Shown here piece after piece: positions 1-7,537 of a DNA stretch of 32,186 nucleotides. A model generated the notes under the pieces. That model saw only the letters and a list, made by a program, of their open reading frames with translations, did no database searches and was not told the DNA's origin. A program made the position numbers and the translations under genes. The first letter of the stretch is position 1; each line of letters opens with the position of its first letter. Source of the stretch: Cyanobacteria bacterium UBA2566 (lineage in GTDB: Bacteria > Cyanobacteriota > Cyanobacteriia > Cyanobacteriales > Desertifilaceae); assembly GCA_002340255.1 (NCBI GenBank), contig DDLS01000167.1:1-32186 (forward strand), read 5' to 3'.

Positions 1-179
1 TTGTCTGAAGGAGGTAGAAAACTGCTCCTTGATGCTCCTCCCGTGGATTGACTGGGTGCGCTATTGTCTGAAGGAGGAGTAAACATAGCAGCTTGAACCG
101 TTTCTTCTGCTATCGAGAGCGCCATGATCGTCACTAGAGACAAGCTTGCTGCTTGTATAGCGTGTTTCTTAAGTTTCAT
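1..179 (-). CDS. DUF928-like secreted protein, N-terminal part (runs off window)
   Basis: The frame is open from an ATG at 179 leftwards to the window edge, giving about 59 residues. It begins MKLKKHAIQAASLSLVTIMA, a basic start plus hydrophobic stretch with a likely cleavage near VQAA, so the product should be exported. The mature part is rich in Pro, Ser and Asp: FTPPSDN, then STGGASRSS, then FLPPSDN. The F-x-PP...GGASR pattern resembles the start of cyanobacterial DUF928 proteins, which often neighbour CHAT-domain genes; a CHAT gene is divergent here. The DNA TTGTCTGAAGGAGG occurs at 1-14 and again at 64-77, so the PPSDN motif recurs every 21 residues. The family call is an inference from a short N-terminus; the signal peptide and frame are seen directly. 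Confidence 0.55.
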   Translation of the reverse strand, partial: MKLKKHAIQAASLSLVTIMALSIAEETVQAAMFTPPSDNSAPSQSTGGASRSSFLPPSD

Positions 180-639
180 AGGTTTGGTCTCACGGATTTG
201 GGATGATAGGGATAAATTAAGTTGAGCAGGCTTGAGAATAAGAAATAAATTTTGATCGGAGATAGTTATAATCTAACGTTAACTTAAAGTTCCGTGGTGC
301 TTCAACTTAGAGTGCCCTTACCATTGCTTGAGGTTTCATTGTTGCGATGCTGCGATCGAGATCTTGGATTGAGCCTCTTTGTACCCAAGCAGATCGTTTT
401 AGCTACTTTATGTAGAAGTATTGTAGTATACAAAGTCTACCTTCAGCAACCTCATTCTAAAACAATTGCAGAGAGGATACAAGGCGATCGCCAATTATTT
501 CTGATTGTTTTGATTCTCTTTCAACTTCCCACTCCCGACTTCCCCGATCTAGAAACTTCCCTGACTTGAGGCTCTAACTCCTGTAAAGAAAGTCAGAGCC
601 AAGTGTTTATCCGAATCGGGAAAAGGTGCAGGTGAAGCA
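180..639. other. Intergenic region between divergent genes
   Basis: This 460-base gap separates the minus-strand DUF928-like gene from the plus-strand CHAT gene. It is AT-rich, with a TATAAT at 267-272 but no well-spaced -35 box. I see no RNA gene or long inverted repeat. An open frame at 294-569 starts with GTG, has no ribosome binding site and resembles no family, so it is not annotated. Confidence 0.5.
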
Positions 640-2988
640 GTGACTCAAGAATTTCATTTGTCCGTCACGCCAGTCGGTTATGTCAGGGAAAGCGCCAGTG
701 AGAATCTCCCCTTGCGTAAAACTTACTTAGTGCGAACCGAATTAGTTGCTCCTGGAGTTCCTCTAGCGGAAGAACAGGTGGAATGGCCGATCGCCGATTG
801 GCTAGAATTAACAGAATATCTGATCGGCGATCCTCTATTTCCGACTCCCCTTTCCTCCGAGTCTGTAGATTTAGTCAGTTTTGGCAAAAGCTTGTATAGC
901 TCCCTCTTTCAAGGAACAATCGCCCAAAGTTGGCATACTGCCCAAGGAATTGCCCATAACCGCACCGAACCCCTACGGTTGCGCTTACACTTGAAAGATC
1001 CCCTAGTCGCCCAACTTCCTTGGGAAATTCTTCATGCTGGAGATCGCCCTCTCACCACCAATACAGAAATTCTCTTTTCTCGCTACCATCTCAATCCCAG
1101 AATCCGACCTTTAAACTCCGATCCAATTGTAGAACCATTAAACATCTTGATGGTGCTTTCAGCGCCAAGCGATCAACAAGGGTTAGCTCTCGATCAAGAA
1201 ATGTATCGCTTACAAGGGGAACTGCAAAATCACGAAGGTACAGGTTTGGATATCCATTTGGACATTCTCACCTTTCCCGATCGCGAACAATTAACCCGAA
1301 CCCTAGAACAAGGACAATATCACATTTTTCATTATTCCGGTCATAGTCAAGCCAATGCCTTGGGAGGCGAAATCTATCTCAAAAATCGACATACGGGCTT
1401 AACTGAACAACTCCATGGAGAAGATTTAGCCGGTTTATTAGTCAATAATGGCATTTTAATGGCCCTGTTTAATTCCTGTTCCAGTGCGGGAAGCGGAGAT
1501 ACCAGTTTAGCGGAAAGTTTGCTCAAACGAGGGATTCCCAGTGTCTTGGCAATGGGCGATCGCATCCCCGATCAAGTCGCCATCACATTTAGTCAATTAT
1601 TCTATCGCAACCTGAAGCGAGAATATGCCATTGATTTAAGCTTAAATCGGACTCGTCAGGGTCTGATTGCTGCCTATGGTTCCGATGCTCTCTATTTTGC
1701 CTTGCCCATTCTCTATTTACAACCCGGATTTGAGCAATTTTTTCCTCCAGAGAAGCGTCCCCATTCTGTCTCTCGTCCTGTCCCTGCTGTTGCGTCTCCA
1801 CAAGTTCCTCAGCTTTCCATCAAGAAGGATAAAGCGTACTATCAGCAACGAATTCAAGAAAATACCCAGGATGTAGAAGCCTACGATCGCTTAGGAGTCA
1901 TTTTTTATCAAGAAGGTCAAATTGAAGATGCTATTTCTGCCCATCAGATGGCTGTATTAACTGATGCCCATTATACTGATGCTTATTACCATTTAGGCTG
2001 TATTTTACATGAACAAGGCCGAGTCCAAGAAGCGATTGAACTCTATCGTCAATTGCTCGATCTCGATCCAGAACATCCCCAAGGGAATATCGCCTTGAAT
2101 CAAGCTTTGGCACACACTCAAGCGGTTTCCTCTTTACCTGTAGAGAGACCTGAAAAAAAGGCATTACCGGACAAGAGGCGATCGTCTAAGCGATGGGTGA
2201 CACTCTCATCTTTTCCCTTAGATCTTGGGCGCTTTGGGATTATAGGGACAAGCCTTTTGGGAGGAGTTGCTCTATTGATATTTAGTATTTCCCAGGAATA
2301 TATTACTTTTGTCAATCCTTGGGAAGATCCTGTTGTCGTGAGTCCTTCTCCTCTGCCTACGGATCAGCCCAATACAGAAAATGCCAACCAGAATCTGGTC
2401 ATTCAGGCGATCGCTGAGTTTAATCAAAGTAATGTGGAGCAAGGAATTATCCATGTAGAAGACTTGCTTGACAGTGGAGTTGTTTCCTATGCAAAGCAAG
2501 CCTTAGAAAATGCTCCCCGTGAGTTGAACAATGAACCAGAGTTAAGTTATATTTGGGGACGCTTAGTTTGGCAAGCCTTACAACAGGGAAACCGCAATTA
2601 CAGTGTGGATGATGCCATCCGCTATTGGGGCATTCCGATAAAAGAAGGGTTTCAACAGGCAAAATATTACAATGCTTTAGGATTTGCTTATTATGCCTAC
2701 AATGATTTAGGTAAAGCCAAGAAGAATTTTGAGCTGGCAACTCAACAGACTGAGAGTGAGGCTTCCCCAGAATTATTAACGGCTTATGCTGGATTAGCCT
2801 TAGTTTTTGCCCAGGAAAATCAAGAGCAAAAAGCATTTGAATTCTATGAGGCTGTAATGGATCGCGCTCCATTGGCGTTTCAACCTCTATCTCTAGGAAA
2901 AGACGATTGGTTATGGACTAATGAGGCGATCGCTCAATGGAGTTTTTTAGGCGATCGTTTACCTCAAGTCGCTGAGAAAAATAATTAG
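640..2988 (+). CDS. CHAT-domain (caspase-like) protein with TPR repeats and a transmembrane helix
   Basis: A 782-residue protein. The CHAT (caspase HetF-associated) peptidase-like domain spans about residues 60-370. It has LPWEILHAG, the histidine motif HYSGHSQ (His near 235) and the cysteine motif LFNSCSSAG (Cys near 280), so the His/Cys dyad of caspase-like proteases is intact. TPR-like units follow at about 405-490 (AYDRLGVIFYQEGQIEDAI; AYYHLGCILHEQGRVQEAI), then a single hydrophobic helix near 530-557 (FGIIGTSLLGGVALLIF) and a C-terminal helical repeat region that would lie across the membrane. GTG was chosen as start because AGGTGA lies 4 bases upstream. The stop codon TAG is itself the first triplet of a TAGGGAA heptad array. 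A protease or scaffold role is inferred from the family; the substrate is unknown. The neighbouring DUF928-like gene is a common partner of such proteins. Confidence 0.85.
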   Translation: MTQEFHLSVTPVGYVRESASENLPLRKTYLVRTELVAPGVPLAEEQVEWPIADWLELTEYLIGDPLFPTPLSSESVDLVSFGKSLYSSLFQGTIAQSWHTAQGIAHNRTEPLRLRLHLKDPLVAQLPWEILHAGDRPLTTNTEILFSRYHLNPRIRPLNSDPIVEPLNILMVLSAPSDQQGLALDQEMYRLQGELQNHEGTGLDIHLDILTFPDREQLTRTLEQGQYHIFHYSGHSQANALGGEIYLKNRHTGLTEQLHGEDLAGLLVNNGILMALFNSCSSAGSGDTSLAESLLKRGIPSVLAMGDRIPDQVAITFSQLFYRNLKREYAIDLSLNRTRQGLIAAYGSDALYFALPILYLQPGFEQFFPPEKRPHSVSRPVPAVASPQVPQLSIKKDKAYYQQRIQENTQDVEAYDRLGVIFYQEGQIEDAISAHQMAVLTDAHYTDAYYHLGCILHEQGRVQEAIELYRQLLDLDPEHPQGNIALNQALAHTQAVSSLPVERPEKKALPDKRRSSKRWVTLSSFPLDLGRFGIIGTSLLGGVALLIFSISQEYITFVNPWEDPVVVSPSPLPTDQPNTENANQNLVIQAIAEFNQSNVEQGIIHVEDLLDSGVVSYAKQALENAPRELNNEPELSYIWGRLVWQALQQGNRNYSVDDAIRYWGIPIKEGFQQAKYYNALGFAYYAYNDLGKAKKNFELATQQTESEASPELLTAYAGLALVFAQENQEQKAFEFYEAVMDRAPLAFQPLSLGKDDWLWTNEAIAQWSFLGDRLPQVAEKNN

Positions 2989-3017
2989 GGAATAGGGAAT
3001 AGGGAATAGGGAATGGG
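2986..3017 (+). repeat. Heptanucleotide array TAGGGAA x4
   Basis: Four perfect tandem TAGGGAA units run from 2986 to 3013, followed by TGGG. The first three bases are the stop codon of the CHAT gene. It belongs to the same family as the arrays at 3271-3303, 23924-24037 and 29963-30006, and is a short tandemly repeated repetitive sequence of the kind common in cyanobacteria. Confidence 0.9.
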
Positions 3018-3098
3018 AAAACAGGGTTTTACTGACTGTCCACTCCCTCTTTTTTGGAAAGTGACAGAAGACGTCTAATTATTAGATCTCTTGCATAC

Positions 3099-3210
3099 CC
3101 CTCTTCTGTCACTCTGGGAAATTCGTACGAATTTCCGTCATTACAGCCCGCGATCGCTAACGAAGGAATCAGGGTTTCACGCCCCTTTATCCAAAAGTGA
3201 CAGAAGAGGG
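3099..3210. repeat. 15-bp perfect inverted repeat, 82-bp spacer, with a 20-bp palindrome inside
   Basis: CCCTCTTCTGTCACT at 3099-3113 is the exact reverse complement of AGTGACAGAAGAGGG at 3196-3210. A third partial copy, AGTGACAGAAGA, lies at 3060-3071 in direct orientation. Between the arms, 3117-3136 is a perfect 20-bp palindrome, GGAAATTCGTACGAATTTCC. The block sits between the 3' ends of two convergent genes. It could be a small non-autonomous mobile element or a shared bidirectional terminator; no T-run supports a simple terminator. Confidence 0.6.
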
Positions 3211-3211
3211 A

Positions 3212-3303
3212 TACAGTACTTTGTGCTGTCATGGAGTACACCGTTGAATCCCCAAAGCCATGTACCACAATCCTATTCCCTATTCCCCTTTCCCTATTCC
3301 CTA
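3212..3303 (+). repeat. Dispersed palindrome/heptad element, copy A
   Basis: This copy begins with ACAGTACTTTGTGCTGT, a decayed form of the ACAGCGCTTTGCGCTGT palindrome found at 32168-32184. It continues with ATGGAGTACA, GTTGAATCC, CAAAGCC and TGTAC blocks and ends in CCTATTCCC heptads. The same blocks recur in order and orientation at 23866-24054, which identifies an interspersed element rather than chance. Confidence 0.7.
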
Positions 3304-3331
3304 ACTGCTACCAGAAATCTATTAATGAATA

Positions 3332-3955
3332 CTAATACTCAATTCCGGGTTGTGCTTTGACTCCTTGCTCGCGGAAAGGATGTTTAAGTAACTTCATTTC
3401 AGTAACCAAATCTGCGGCTTCAATTAAGGCTTCTGGCACACCTCTACCCGTGAGAATGACATGAGAATCTTGGGGTTTTGTGCTTAAACCGGCAATAATG
3501 TCTTCAACCTGCAAATATCCCAATTTAAGTGCCACATTAATTTCATCGAGTAATACGAGGCGAAATTCCGGGTTTTGCAAATAGGCTAATCCCTGTTGCC
3601 AAGCTTCTGTGGCTTTGGCGATGTCGCGATCGCGATCTTGAGTATCCCAAGTAAAGCCTTCTCCCATAGCCTTAAATTCCAGTTGTTGGGGAACCCAGGG
3701 TTGTAAAACCGCTTTCTCTGCTGGTTCCCATGCGCCTTTGATAAATTGCACGATCGCCACTTTATAGCCCTGACCGAGCGATCGCAACACCATTCCTAAC
3801 GCGGCTGTCGTTTTGCCTTTCCCATTTCCTGTATGGACAATAATCAAACCCTTTTCCTTATCGGCTTTGCTAACGCGCTCTTTTTGCACCTCTTGGCGAC
3901 GTTTCATTTTTTTCTGGTGTTGCTCGGCGCTCAAAGACGAAGATTGGGTATGCAT
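3332..3955 (-). CDS. cobO: Cob(I)yrinic acid a,c-diamide adenosyltransferase
   Basis: A 207-residue CobO/BtuR-type protein. It transfers the adenosyl group of ATP to the reduced cobalt of corrinoids in adenosylcobalamin and pseudocobalamin synthesis, in the cytoplasm. The P-loop GNGKGKTT is at residues 43-50 after IIVHT, followed by the family motif IVQFIKGAW. LLDEIN marks the Walker B-like strand, and the C-terminus VILTGRGVPEALIEAADLVTEM matches the family closely. Length is normal. The first 30 residues are a Lys/Gln/Glu-rich leader typical of CobO. It is convergent with the CHAT gene and has no cobalamin genes beside it; no riboswitch was recognised upstream. Confidence 0.93.
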   Translation of the reverse strand: MHTQSSSLSAEQHQKKMKRRQEVQKERVSKADKEKGLIIVHTGNGKGKTTAALGMVLRSLGQGYKVAIVQFIKGAWEPAEKAVLQPWVPQQLEFKAMGEGFTWDTQDRDRDIAKATEAWQQGLAYLQNPEFRLVLLDEINVALKLGYLQVEDIIAGLSTKPQDSHVILTGRGVPEALIEAADLVTEMKLLKHPFREQGVKAQPGIEY

Positions 3956-4213
3956 AGCAGAAACACGGTTAACATTCTGTCTACAGTTTATCAGGGAGTG
4001 GGGAGTGGGGAGTTGGCAGATATGATAAAACCCCCTATCTCCCTATCTCCTCATCCCCCTGCTCTCCATGGGGTATATCCGTAATTAACTCGTTTGATTA
4101 ATTCTTCTGACTGGACTGACCTTCCCGAAATCCCAGGATTTTGTAACAATAAAGAGAGATATAGATAACGACGATCGCCGTCGTCCCTCACCTCCCATAC
4201 AGGACAGAAAACT

Positions 4214-5941
4214 ATGGTAGCACTGACCGATCGCCCTCAAAAAAGACTAACAATAGAAACCGCTTCGATCGCCGAAAATACGACAACGATCCGTTCCCTC
4301 GACTGGGATCGCGATCGCTTTGACATCGAGTTCGGACTACAAAATGGCACCACCTACAACTCCTTCATTATCCAAGGTGAAAAAACCGCTCTGGTAGATA
4401 CGTCCCATCGTAAATTTGAGCAACTCTATCTCGACACCCTCAAAGGACAAATCGATCCCGCCACCATTGACTACATTGTGATTAGTCATACAGAACCCGA
4501 TCATAGTGCTTTGGTCAAAGATGTCCTCGAACTTGCCCCTCATGCAGTCGTGGTTGGGGCTAAAATTGCCGTTCAATTTCTCCAAAATCTAATTCATAAA
4601 CCCTTTGAAAGCCAATTGGTGAAAAATGGCGATACCCTAGATTTGGGTCAAGGCCATATTTTAGAATTCGTTAGCGCTCCGAATCTCCATTGGCCCGATA
4701 CTATCTTTACCTACGACCATAAAACGTCTGTTCTTTATACCTGCGATGCCTTCGGAATGCACTATTGCTCCGATCGCACCTATGATGAAAACTTAAGCGA
4801 CATTGAAGCAGACTTTCGCTTCTACTATGAATGCTTAATGGCTCCCAATGCCCGTTCTGTTGTCAACGCCATGAAACGGATGGCCAAACTCCCAGAGATT
4901 AACCTGATTGCCACCGGCCATGGGCCTCTATTGTGGCATAACTTAGAGGAACTCACCGGCCGTTACGATCGCTGGAGTAAGGAGAAAACCAAAGCCGAAA
5001 AAACCGTTGCCGTCTTCTATACTTCCGATTATGGCTATAGCGATCGCCTCTCGCAAGCAATTTCCCACGGAATTACCAAAACCGGGATCGCTGTAGAAAT
5101 GATGGACTTGCGAGCATCCGATCCCCAGGAAGTCCGGGAACTGGTAGAAATGGCATCAGCCCTCATCATTGGAGCTACTCCCCAGTCCGGAGATGTCGGC
5201 AAAGAAGCAGAAGCGGCCTTGAGTACCATTTTAGTCGCTGCCAACGATAAACAGGCGATCGGTCTTTTTGAGTCCGGTGGAGGCGACGATCTCTCCATAT
5301 ATCCCCTGCGGAACCAATTCCAAGAATTGGGACTTAAAGAAGCCTTTCCCGCCATTTTGATCAAAGAAGCTCCCACAGAAGCCACCTATCAAGTCTGTGA
5401 AGAAGCGGGAACGGATATGGGGCAACTTTTGGGACTCAAAGATGCCATTAAACAGATGAAGTCCCTGGATAATGACCTAGACCGGGCCTTGGGTCGTTTA
5501 AGTGGCGGACTTTATATCATTACCGCCCAAAAAGGCTCCCTCAAAAGCGCTATGCTCGCGTCTTGGGTCACTCAAGCGAGCTTTAAGCCCCTAGGGATTA
5601 CCATTGCTGTAGCCAAGGATCGGGCGATCGAATCCCTGATGCATGTAGGCGATACTTTTGTTCTCAATATCCTCAGCGAAGATAACTATCAAGGCTTAAT
5701 GCGCCATTTCCTCAAGCGCTTTGGCCCTGGTGCCGACCGCTTTGAAGGGGTAAAAACCCAAACAGCCGCCAATGGCAGTCCCATTTTGACAGATGCTCTT
5801 GCTTATCTAGAATGTGAAGTGGCTAGTCGGATGGAGCTTTCCGATCATTGGTTAGTCTATTCCACCATTGATACTGGACGAGTGAGTAATGTAGATGCTC
5901 TAACCGCCGTTCACCATCGAAAGGTGGGTAACCATTATTAG
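4214..5941 (+). CDS. flv3: Flavodiiron protein with C-terminal flavin reductase domain (Flv3-type)
   Basis: A 575-residue cyanobacterial class C flavodiiron protein, with a metallo-beta-lactamase-like diiron domain (about 30-255), a flavodoxin domain (about 262-400, start VAVFYTSDYGYSDR) and a flavin reductase-like domain (about 425-575). The family uses NAD(P)H or reduced ferredoxin to reduce O2 to water in light-dependent electron flow. All diiron ligands of the canonical set are visible: H92, E94, D96 and H97 in HTEPDHSA, then H159, D178 and H236. In Synechocystis the full ligand set is kept in Flv3 and Flv4, whereas Flv1 and Flv2 have substitutions. The gene stands alone, without the flv4-flv2 operon partner, and its N-terminus recalls Flv3, so flv3 is preferred; flv4 is not excluded. 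Start ATG 4214 agrees with the family N-terminus. Confidence 0.9.
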   Translation: MVALTDRPQKRLTIETASIAENTTTIRSLDWDRDRFDIEFGLQNGTTYNSFIIQGEKTALVDTSHRKFEQLYLDTLKGQIDPATIDYIVISHTEPDHSALVKDVLELAPHAVVVGAKIAVQFLQNLIHKPFESQLVKNGDTLDLGQGHILEFVSAPNLHWPDTIFTYDHKTSVLYTCDAFGMHYCSDRTYDENLSDIEADFRFYYECLMAPNARSVVNAMKRMAKLPEINLIATGHGPLLWHNLEELTGRYDRWSKEKTKAEKTVAVFYTSDYGYSDRLSQAISHGITKTGIAVEMMDLRASDPQEVRELVEMASALIIGATPQSGDVGKEAEAALSTILVAANDKQAIGLFESGGGDDLSIYPLRNQFQELGLKEAFPAILIKEAPTEATYQVCEEAGTDMGQLLGLKDAIKQMKSLDNDLDRALGRLSGGLYIITAQKGSLKSAMLASWVTQASFKPLGITIAVAKDRAIESLMHVGDTFVLNILSEDNYQGLMRHFLKRFGPGADRFEGVKTQTAANGSPILTDALAYLECEVASRMELSDHWLVYSTIDTGRVSNVDALTAVHHRKVGNHY

Positions 5942-6045
5942 GCAGGGAGACAATGGATAACAGGCAATAGGGAAAACCAGGTTTTCCCTTTGTCCTTCCT
6001 GTAAGGGTTGAGTGCTGTTAACCCCCACAGAACCTCCCAGCAATT

Positions 6046-6684
6046 TTAGACTCTTTGGGTGAATACACTAGCCAGACGCTTGAGAATTTGCAGAACGGGA
6101 TATAAACCATTCTGGCGGTTACGAAGATTGAACTCATCTGAGAGATCATAAATAAACCCGTTCACATCAGGTATAAGTTTCACAAAGGTAAAATTAGCTC
6201 CATTGGTGAGGAGTCCATAGGTGGCAGATGTGGCTGCATGAGGACTAGCAAGGAGATAAGAAAGTAGTTGAGATCTGCCTACTTCTAGGGAAAAAGCCGC
6301 TTGCTTAGACTCGATCGCCAATACCGAAAACTTCTCACTCAACACCAATACATCTAAGTTGCCCGTAACTTTCAATTCTCCATCTTGGTCAGTGATTTCT
6401 GTAGAGACTTCCGAGCGAATGCGGAAGGGAGGTAAAAAGAAACCTGCCATATCTAACAGAGGAGAAAGAACGACCATTTTCACCGTGTTTTCCAGCAGTG
6501 GAGGATAGCGCAGGAGATAGGTATAGCTGGTTTTAATGCGATCGCAGCGATCTTGCTCTGTATTGGTCAATTCTGGTAGCGCTGTGTGCCATTCTGAGAA
6601 AGCATCAGGGTCATTTGTCAAGTGCAGTTGAAAACGATCTTCGAGTTCACTTAGGGAAACGGTTCTAGCAGTCAGCGTTTGCAT
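6046..6684 (-). CDS. Solo HsdR_N-like (type I restriction R-subunit N-terminal) nuclease-fold protein
   Basis: A 212-residue protein of the small stand-alone HSDR_N-like family that is abundant in cyanobacteria. The PD-(D/E)xK-type core is visible: LDVLVLSEKF followed by SVLAIESKQAAFSLEVG, giving D...ExK, with the family block PPLLENTVKMVVLSPLLD upstream and FGLLTNG/YGLLTNGANF-like and LSDEFNL motifs downstream. No helicase or methylase genes are adjacent, so this is not a working type I system; the role of these solo proteins is unknown. The frame extends to ATG 6756, but the 24 extra residues have no family counterpart, whereas ATG 6684 (MQTLTARTVSLSELEDRF) matches the usual N-terminus. Neither start has a clear ribosome binding site. 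It is divergent from the lasso operon. Confidence 0.75.
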   Translation of the reverse strand: MQTLTARTVSLSELEDRFQLHLTNDPDAFSEWHTALPELTNTEQDRCDRIKTSYTYLLRYPPLLENTVKMVVLSPLLDMAGFFLPPFRIRSEVSTEITDQDGELKVTGNLDVLVLSEKFSVLAIESKQAAFSLEVGRSQLLSYLLASPHAATSATYGLLTNGANFTFVKLIPDVNGFIYDLSDEFNLRNRQNGLYPVLQILKRLASVFTQRV

Positions 6685-6775
6685 GGAGGGTAAGTGTGGA
6701 GATCGGATTAATTTGAGTGTATGCTTTTCAGTGTAACCCTTAAAGGCAAGATGCATAAGCCGGGATAAACGGGCC

Positions 6776-6803
6776 TTGCTAAGTTTTACGGAATCGCTAT
6801 ACT
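6776..6803 (+). promoter_or_regulatory. Candidate sigma70 promoter for the lasso operon
   Basis: TTGCTA (6776-6781), a 16-bp spacer and TATACT (6798-6803) lie about 30 bases upstream of the first copy of the 153-bp duplication and outside it. Both B1 copies could be transcribed from here. The assignment is by consensus match only. Confidence 0.4.
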
Positions 6804-6834
6804 ATGAGCTGAATCCAATTCGCACGATGGCTTA

Positions 6835-7140
6835 ATTGACCCATAGCTAATTAATTAACCCAAAACTAAGGTGGAAATCTCTATTTCTAATCAACAAAAC
6901 ATTACTCTAGCTCCAGATGTCCTAGTTCAGGAACTCTCTGGAGAATCAGTATTACTCAACTTAAACAGTGAAGAATACTTCGGTTTGATTGATCCATAGC
7001 TAATTAATTAACCCAAAACTAAGGTGGAAATCTCTATTTCTAATCAACAAAACATTACTCTAGCTCCAGATGTCCTAGTTCAGGAACTCTCTGGAGAATC
7101 AGTATTACTCAACTTAAACAGTGAAGAATACTTCGGTTTG
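6835..7140 (+). repeat. Tandem duplication, 2 x 153 bp, of the B1 gene 5' region
   Basis: Copy 1 (6835-6987) and copy 2 (6988-7140) are identical except for C6840 versus T6993. Each contains 36 bases of upstream sequence (TTAATTAATTAA-like tract and AAGG) and the first 39 codons of the PqqD-like gene. The period is exactly 51 codons. One mismatch in 153 indicates a recent event or ongoing homogenisation. Confidence 0.97.
6871..6999 (+). pseudogene. Truncated PqqD-like B1 copy (42 aa)
   Basis: The upstream half of the tandem duplication keeps GTG 6871 and the same AAGG context as the intact gene. It encodes the first 39 residues of B1 exactly (MEISISNQQNITLAPD... to EEYFGL). It then reads Ile-Asp-Pro and stops at TAG 6997-6999, inside the duplicated upstream region. 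It would contain the beta-strand part of a PqqD/RRE fold (VLVQELSGESVLLNLNSEEY) but none of the helices. It is probably a by-product of the duplication; translation as a short dead-end leader binder or a uORF-like element is possible but unsupported. Confidence 0.75.
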
Positions 7141-7314
7141 GATGAGGTGGGTTCACGGATGTTATCCGTGTTGACAGGTTCTGCTTCGATTCAAGAAGCG
7201 AGCGATCGCCTATTGGAAGAGTATGAGGTAGAGCCGGAAAAACTGCATCAAGATTTAATCGAACTGATTGAAAATATGGTCGATCATGACCTGGTTACTG
7301 TGAGTCCAGCCTAA
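7024..7314 (+). CDS. PqqD-like lasso leader-binding protein (B1, RiPP recognition element)
   Basis: A 96-residue PqqD-family protein. In lasso biosynthesis the stand-alone B1 protein binds the precursor leader and presents it to the leader protease and cyclase. The fold is readable: three beta strands (ITLAPDVLVQEL, SVLLNLNSEEYFGL), then helices from DEVGSRMLSVLTG, SIQEASDRLLEEYEVEPEKLHQDLIELIENMVDHDLV. LNLNSEEYFGLDEVG is the characteristic segment. Start GTG 7024 is used because the frame opens there with AAGG directly upstream; the same start context is duplicated 153 bases upstream. It is the first intact gene of the lasso operon and lies 223 bases before the cyclase, which has its own candidate promoter. 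Confidence 0.88.
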   Translation: MEISISNQQNITLAPDVLVQELSGESVLLNLNSEEYFGLDEVGSRMLSVLTGSASIQEASDRLLEEYEVEPEKLHQDLIELIENMVDHDLVTVSPA

Positions 7315-7367
7315 AAGTGGCTTTAAGGATCGGGAGCGATCGCCCATTGCTTTTCAATATGGCATAA

Positions 7368-7389
7368 GAAGGATTCGGGGAAATCCTTC
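7368..7389 (+). other. Stem-loop between B1 and cyclase
   Basis: GAAGGATT (7368-7375), a 6-base loop CGGGGA and AATCCTTC (7382-7389) form a perfect 8-bp hairpin. No T-run follows, so it is a weak terminator at best; it may reduce read-through or stabilise the B1 mRNA end. Confidence 0.5.
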
Positions 7390-7431
7390 AGTTGTGCTAT
7401 CGTATACTCTGGAAAAATCAAGGTAGATCGG

Positions 7432-7461
7432 TTTACAGTTAAGGCATAGGTAGAGTATAAT
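7432..7461 (+). promoter_or_regulatory. Candidate sigma70 promoter upstream of lasso cyclase
   Basis: TTTACA (7432-7437), an 18-bp spacer and a perfect TATAAT (7456-7461) precede the cyclase start by about 75 bases. The match is good and suggests that the downstream six genes can be expressed independently of B1. Confidence 0.6.
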
Positions 7462-7482
7462 CAGCTCGTTTTAAGCGGCCAG

Positions 7483-7499
7483 GCTGATTTAAAATCAGC
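7483..7499. promoter_or_regulatory. 17-bp perfect palindrome in the cyclase 5' leader (operator-like)
   Basis: GCTGATTT-A-AAATCAGC is a perfect palindrome about 20 bases downstream of the TATAAT box. Its position and symmetry suit a dimeric repressor site; it could also form a short RNA hairpin. No regulator gene is adjacent, so function is inferred from geometry only. Confidence 0.4.
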
Positions 7500-7537
7500 T
7501 AATTACTCCATCTAAACACCATATAGAGGTGAAGAGA

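Noticed and set aside
294..569. 91-codon frame between the DUF928-like and CHAT genes
   Set aside because: GTG start without ribosome binding site, unusual composition and no family resemblance; intergenic TATAAT nearby does not support it.
3029..3268. 79-codon minus-strand frame in the convergent gap
   Set aside because: It runs through inverted repeats and the dispersed element; no start signals.
3956..4213. Cobalamin riboswitch upstream of cobO or flv
   Set aside because: No B12-box-like sequence was recognised; the stretch holds only G-rich repeats (GGGAGTG) and AT-rich sequence.
6046..6684. Type I restriction-modification locus
   Set aside because: Only the small HsdR_N-like protein is present; no helicase, specificity or methylase genes.
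6836..6864. TTGACC promoter within the duplicated segment
   Set aside because: No acceptable -10 box at 16-18 bases; the TTGCTA/TATACT pair upstream is better.
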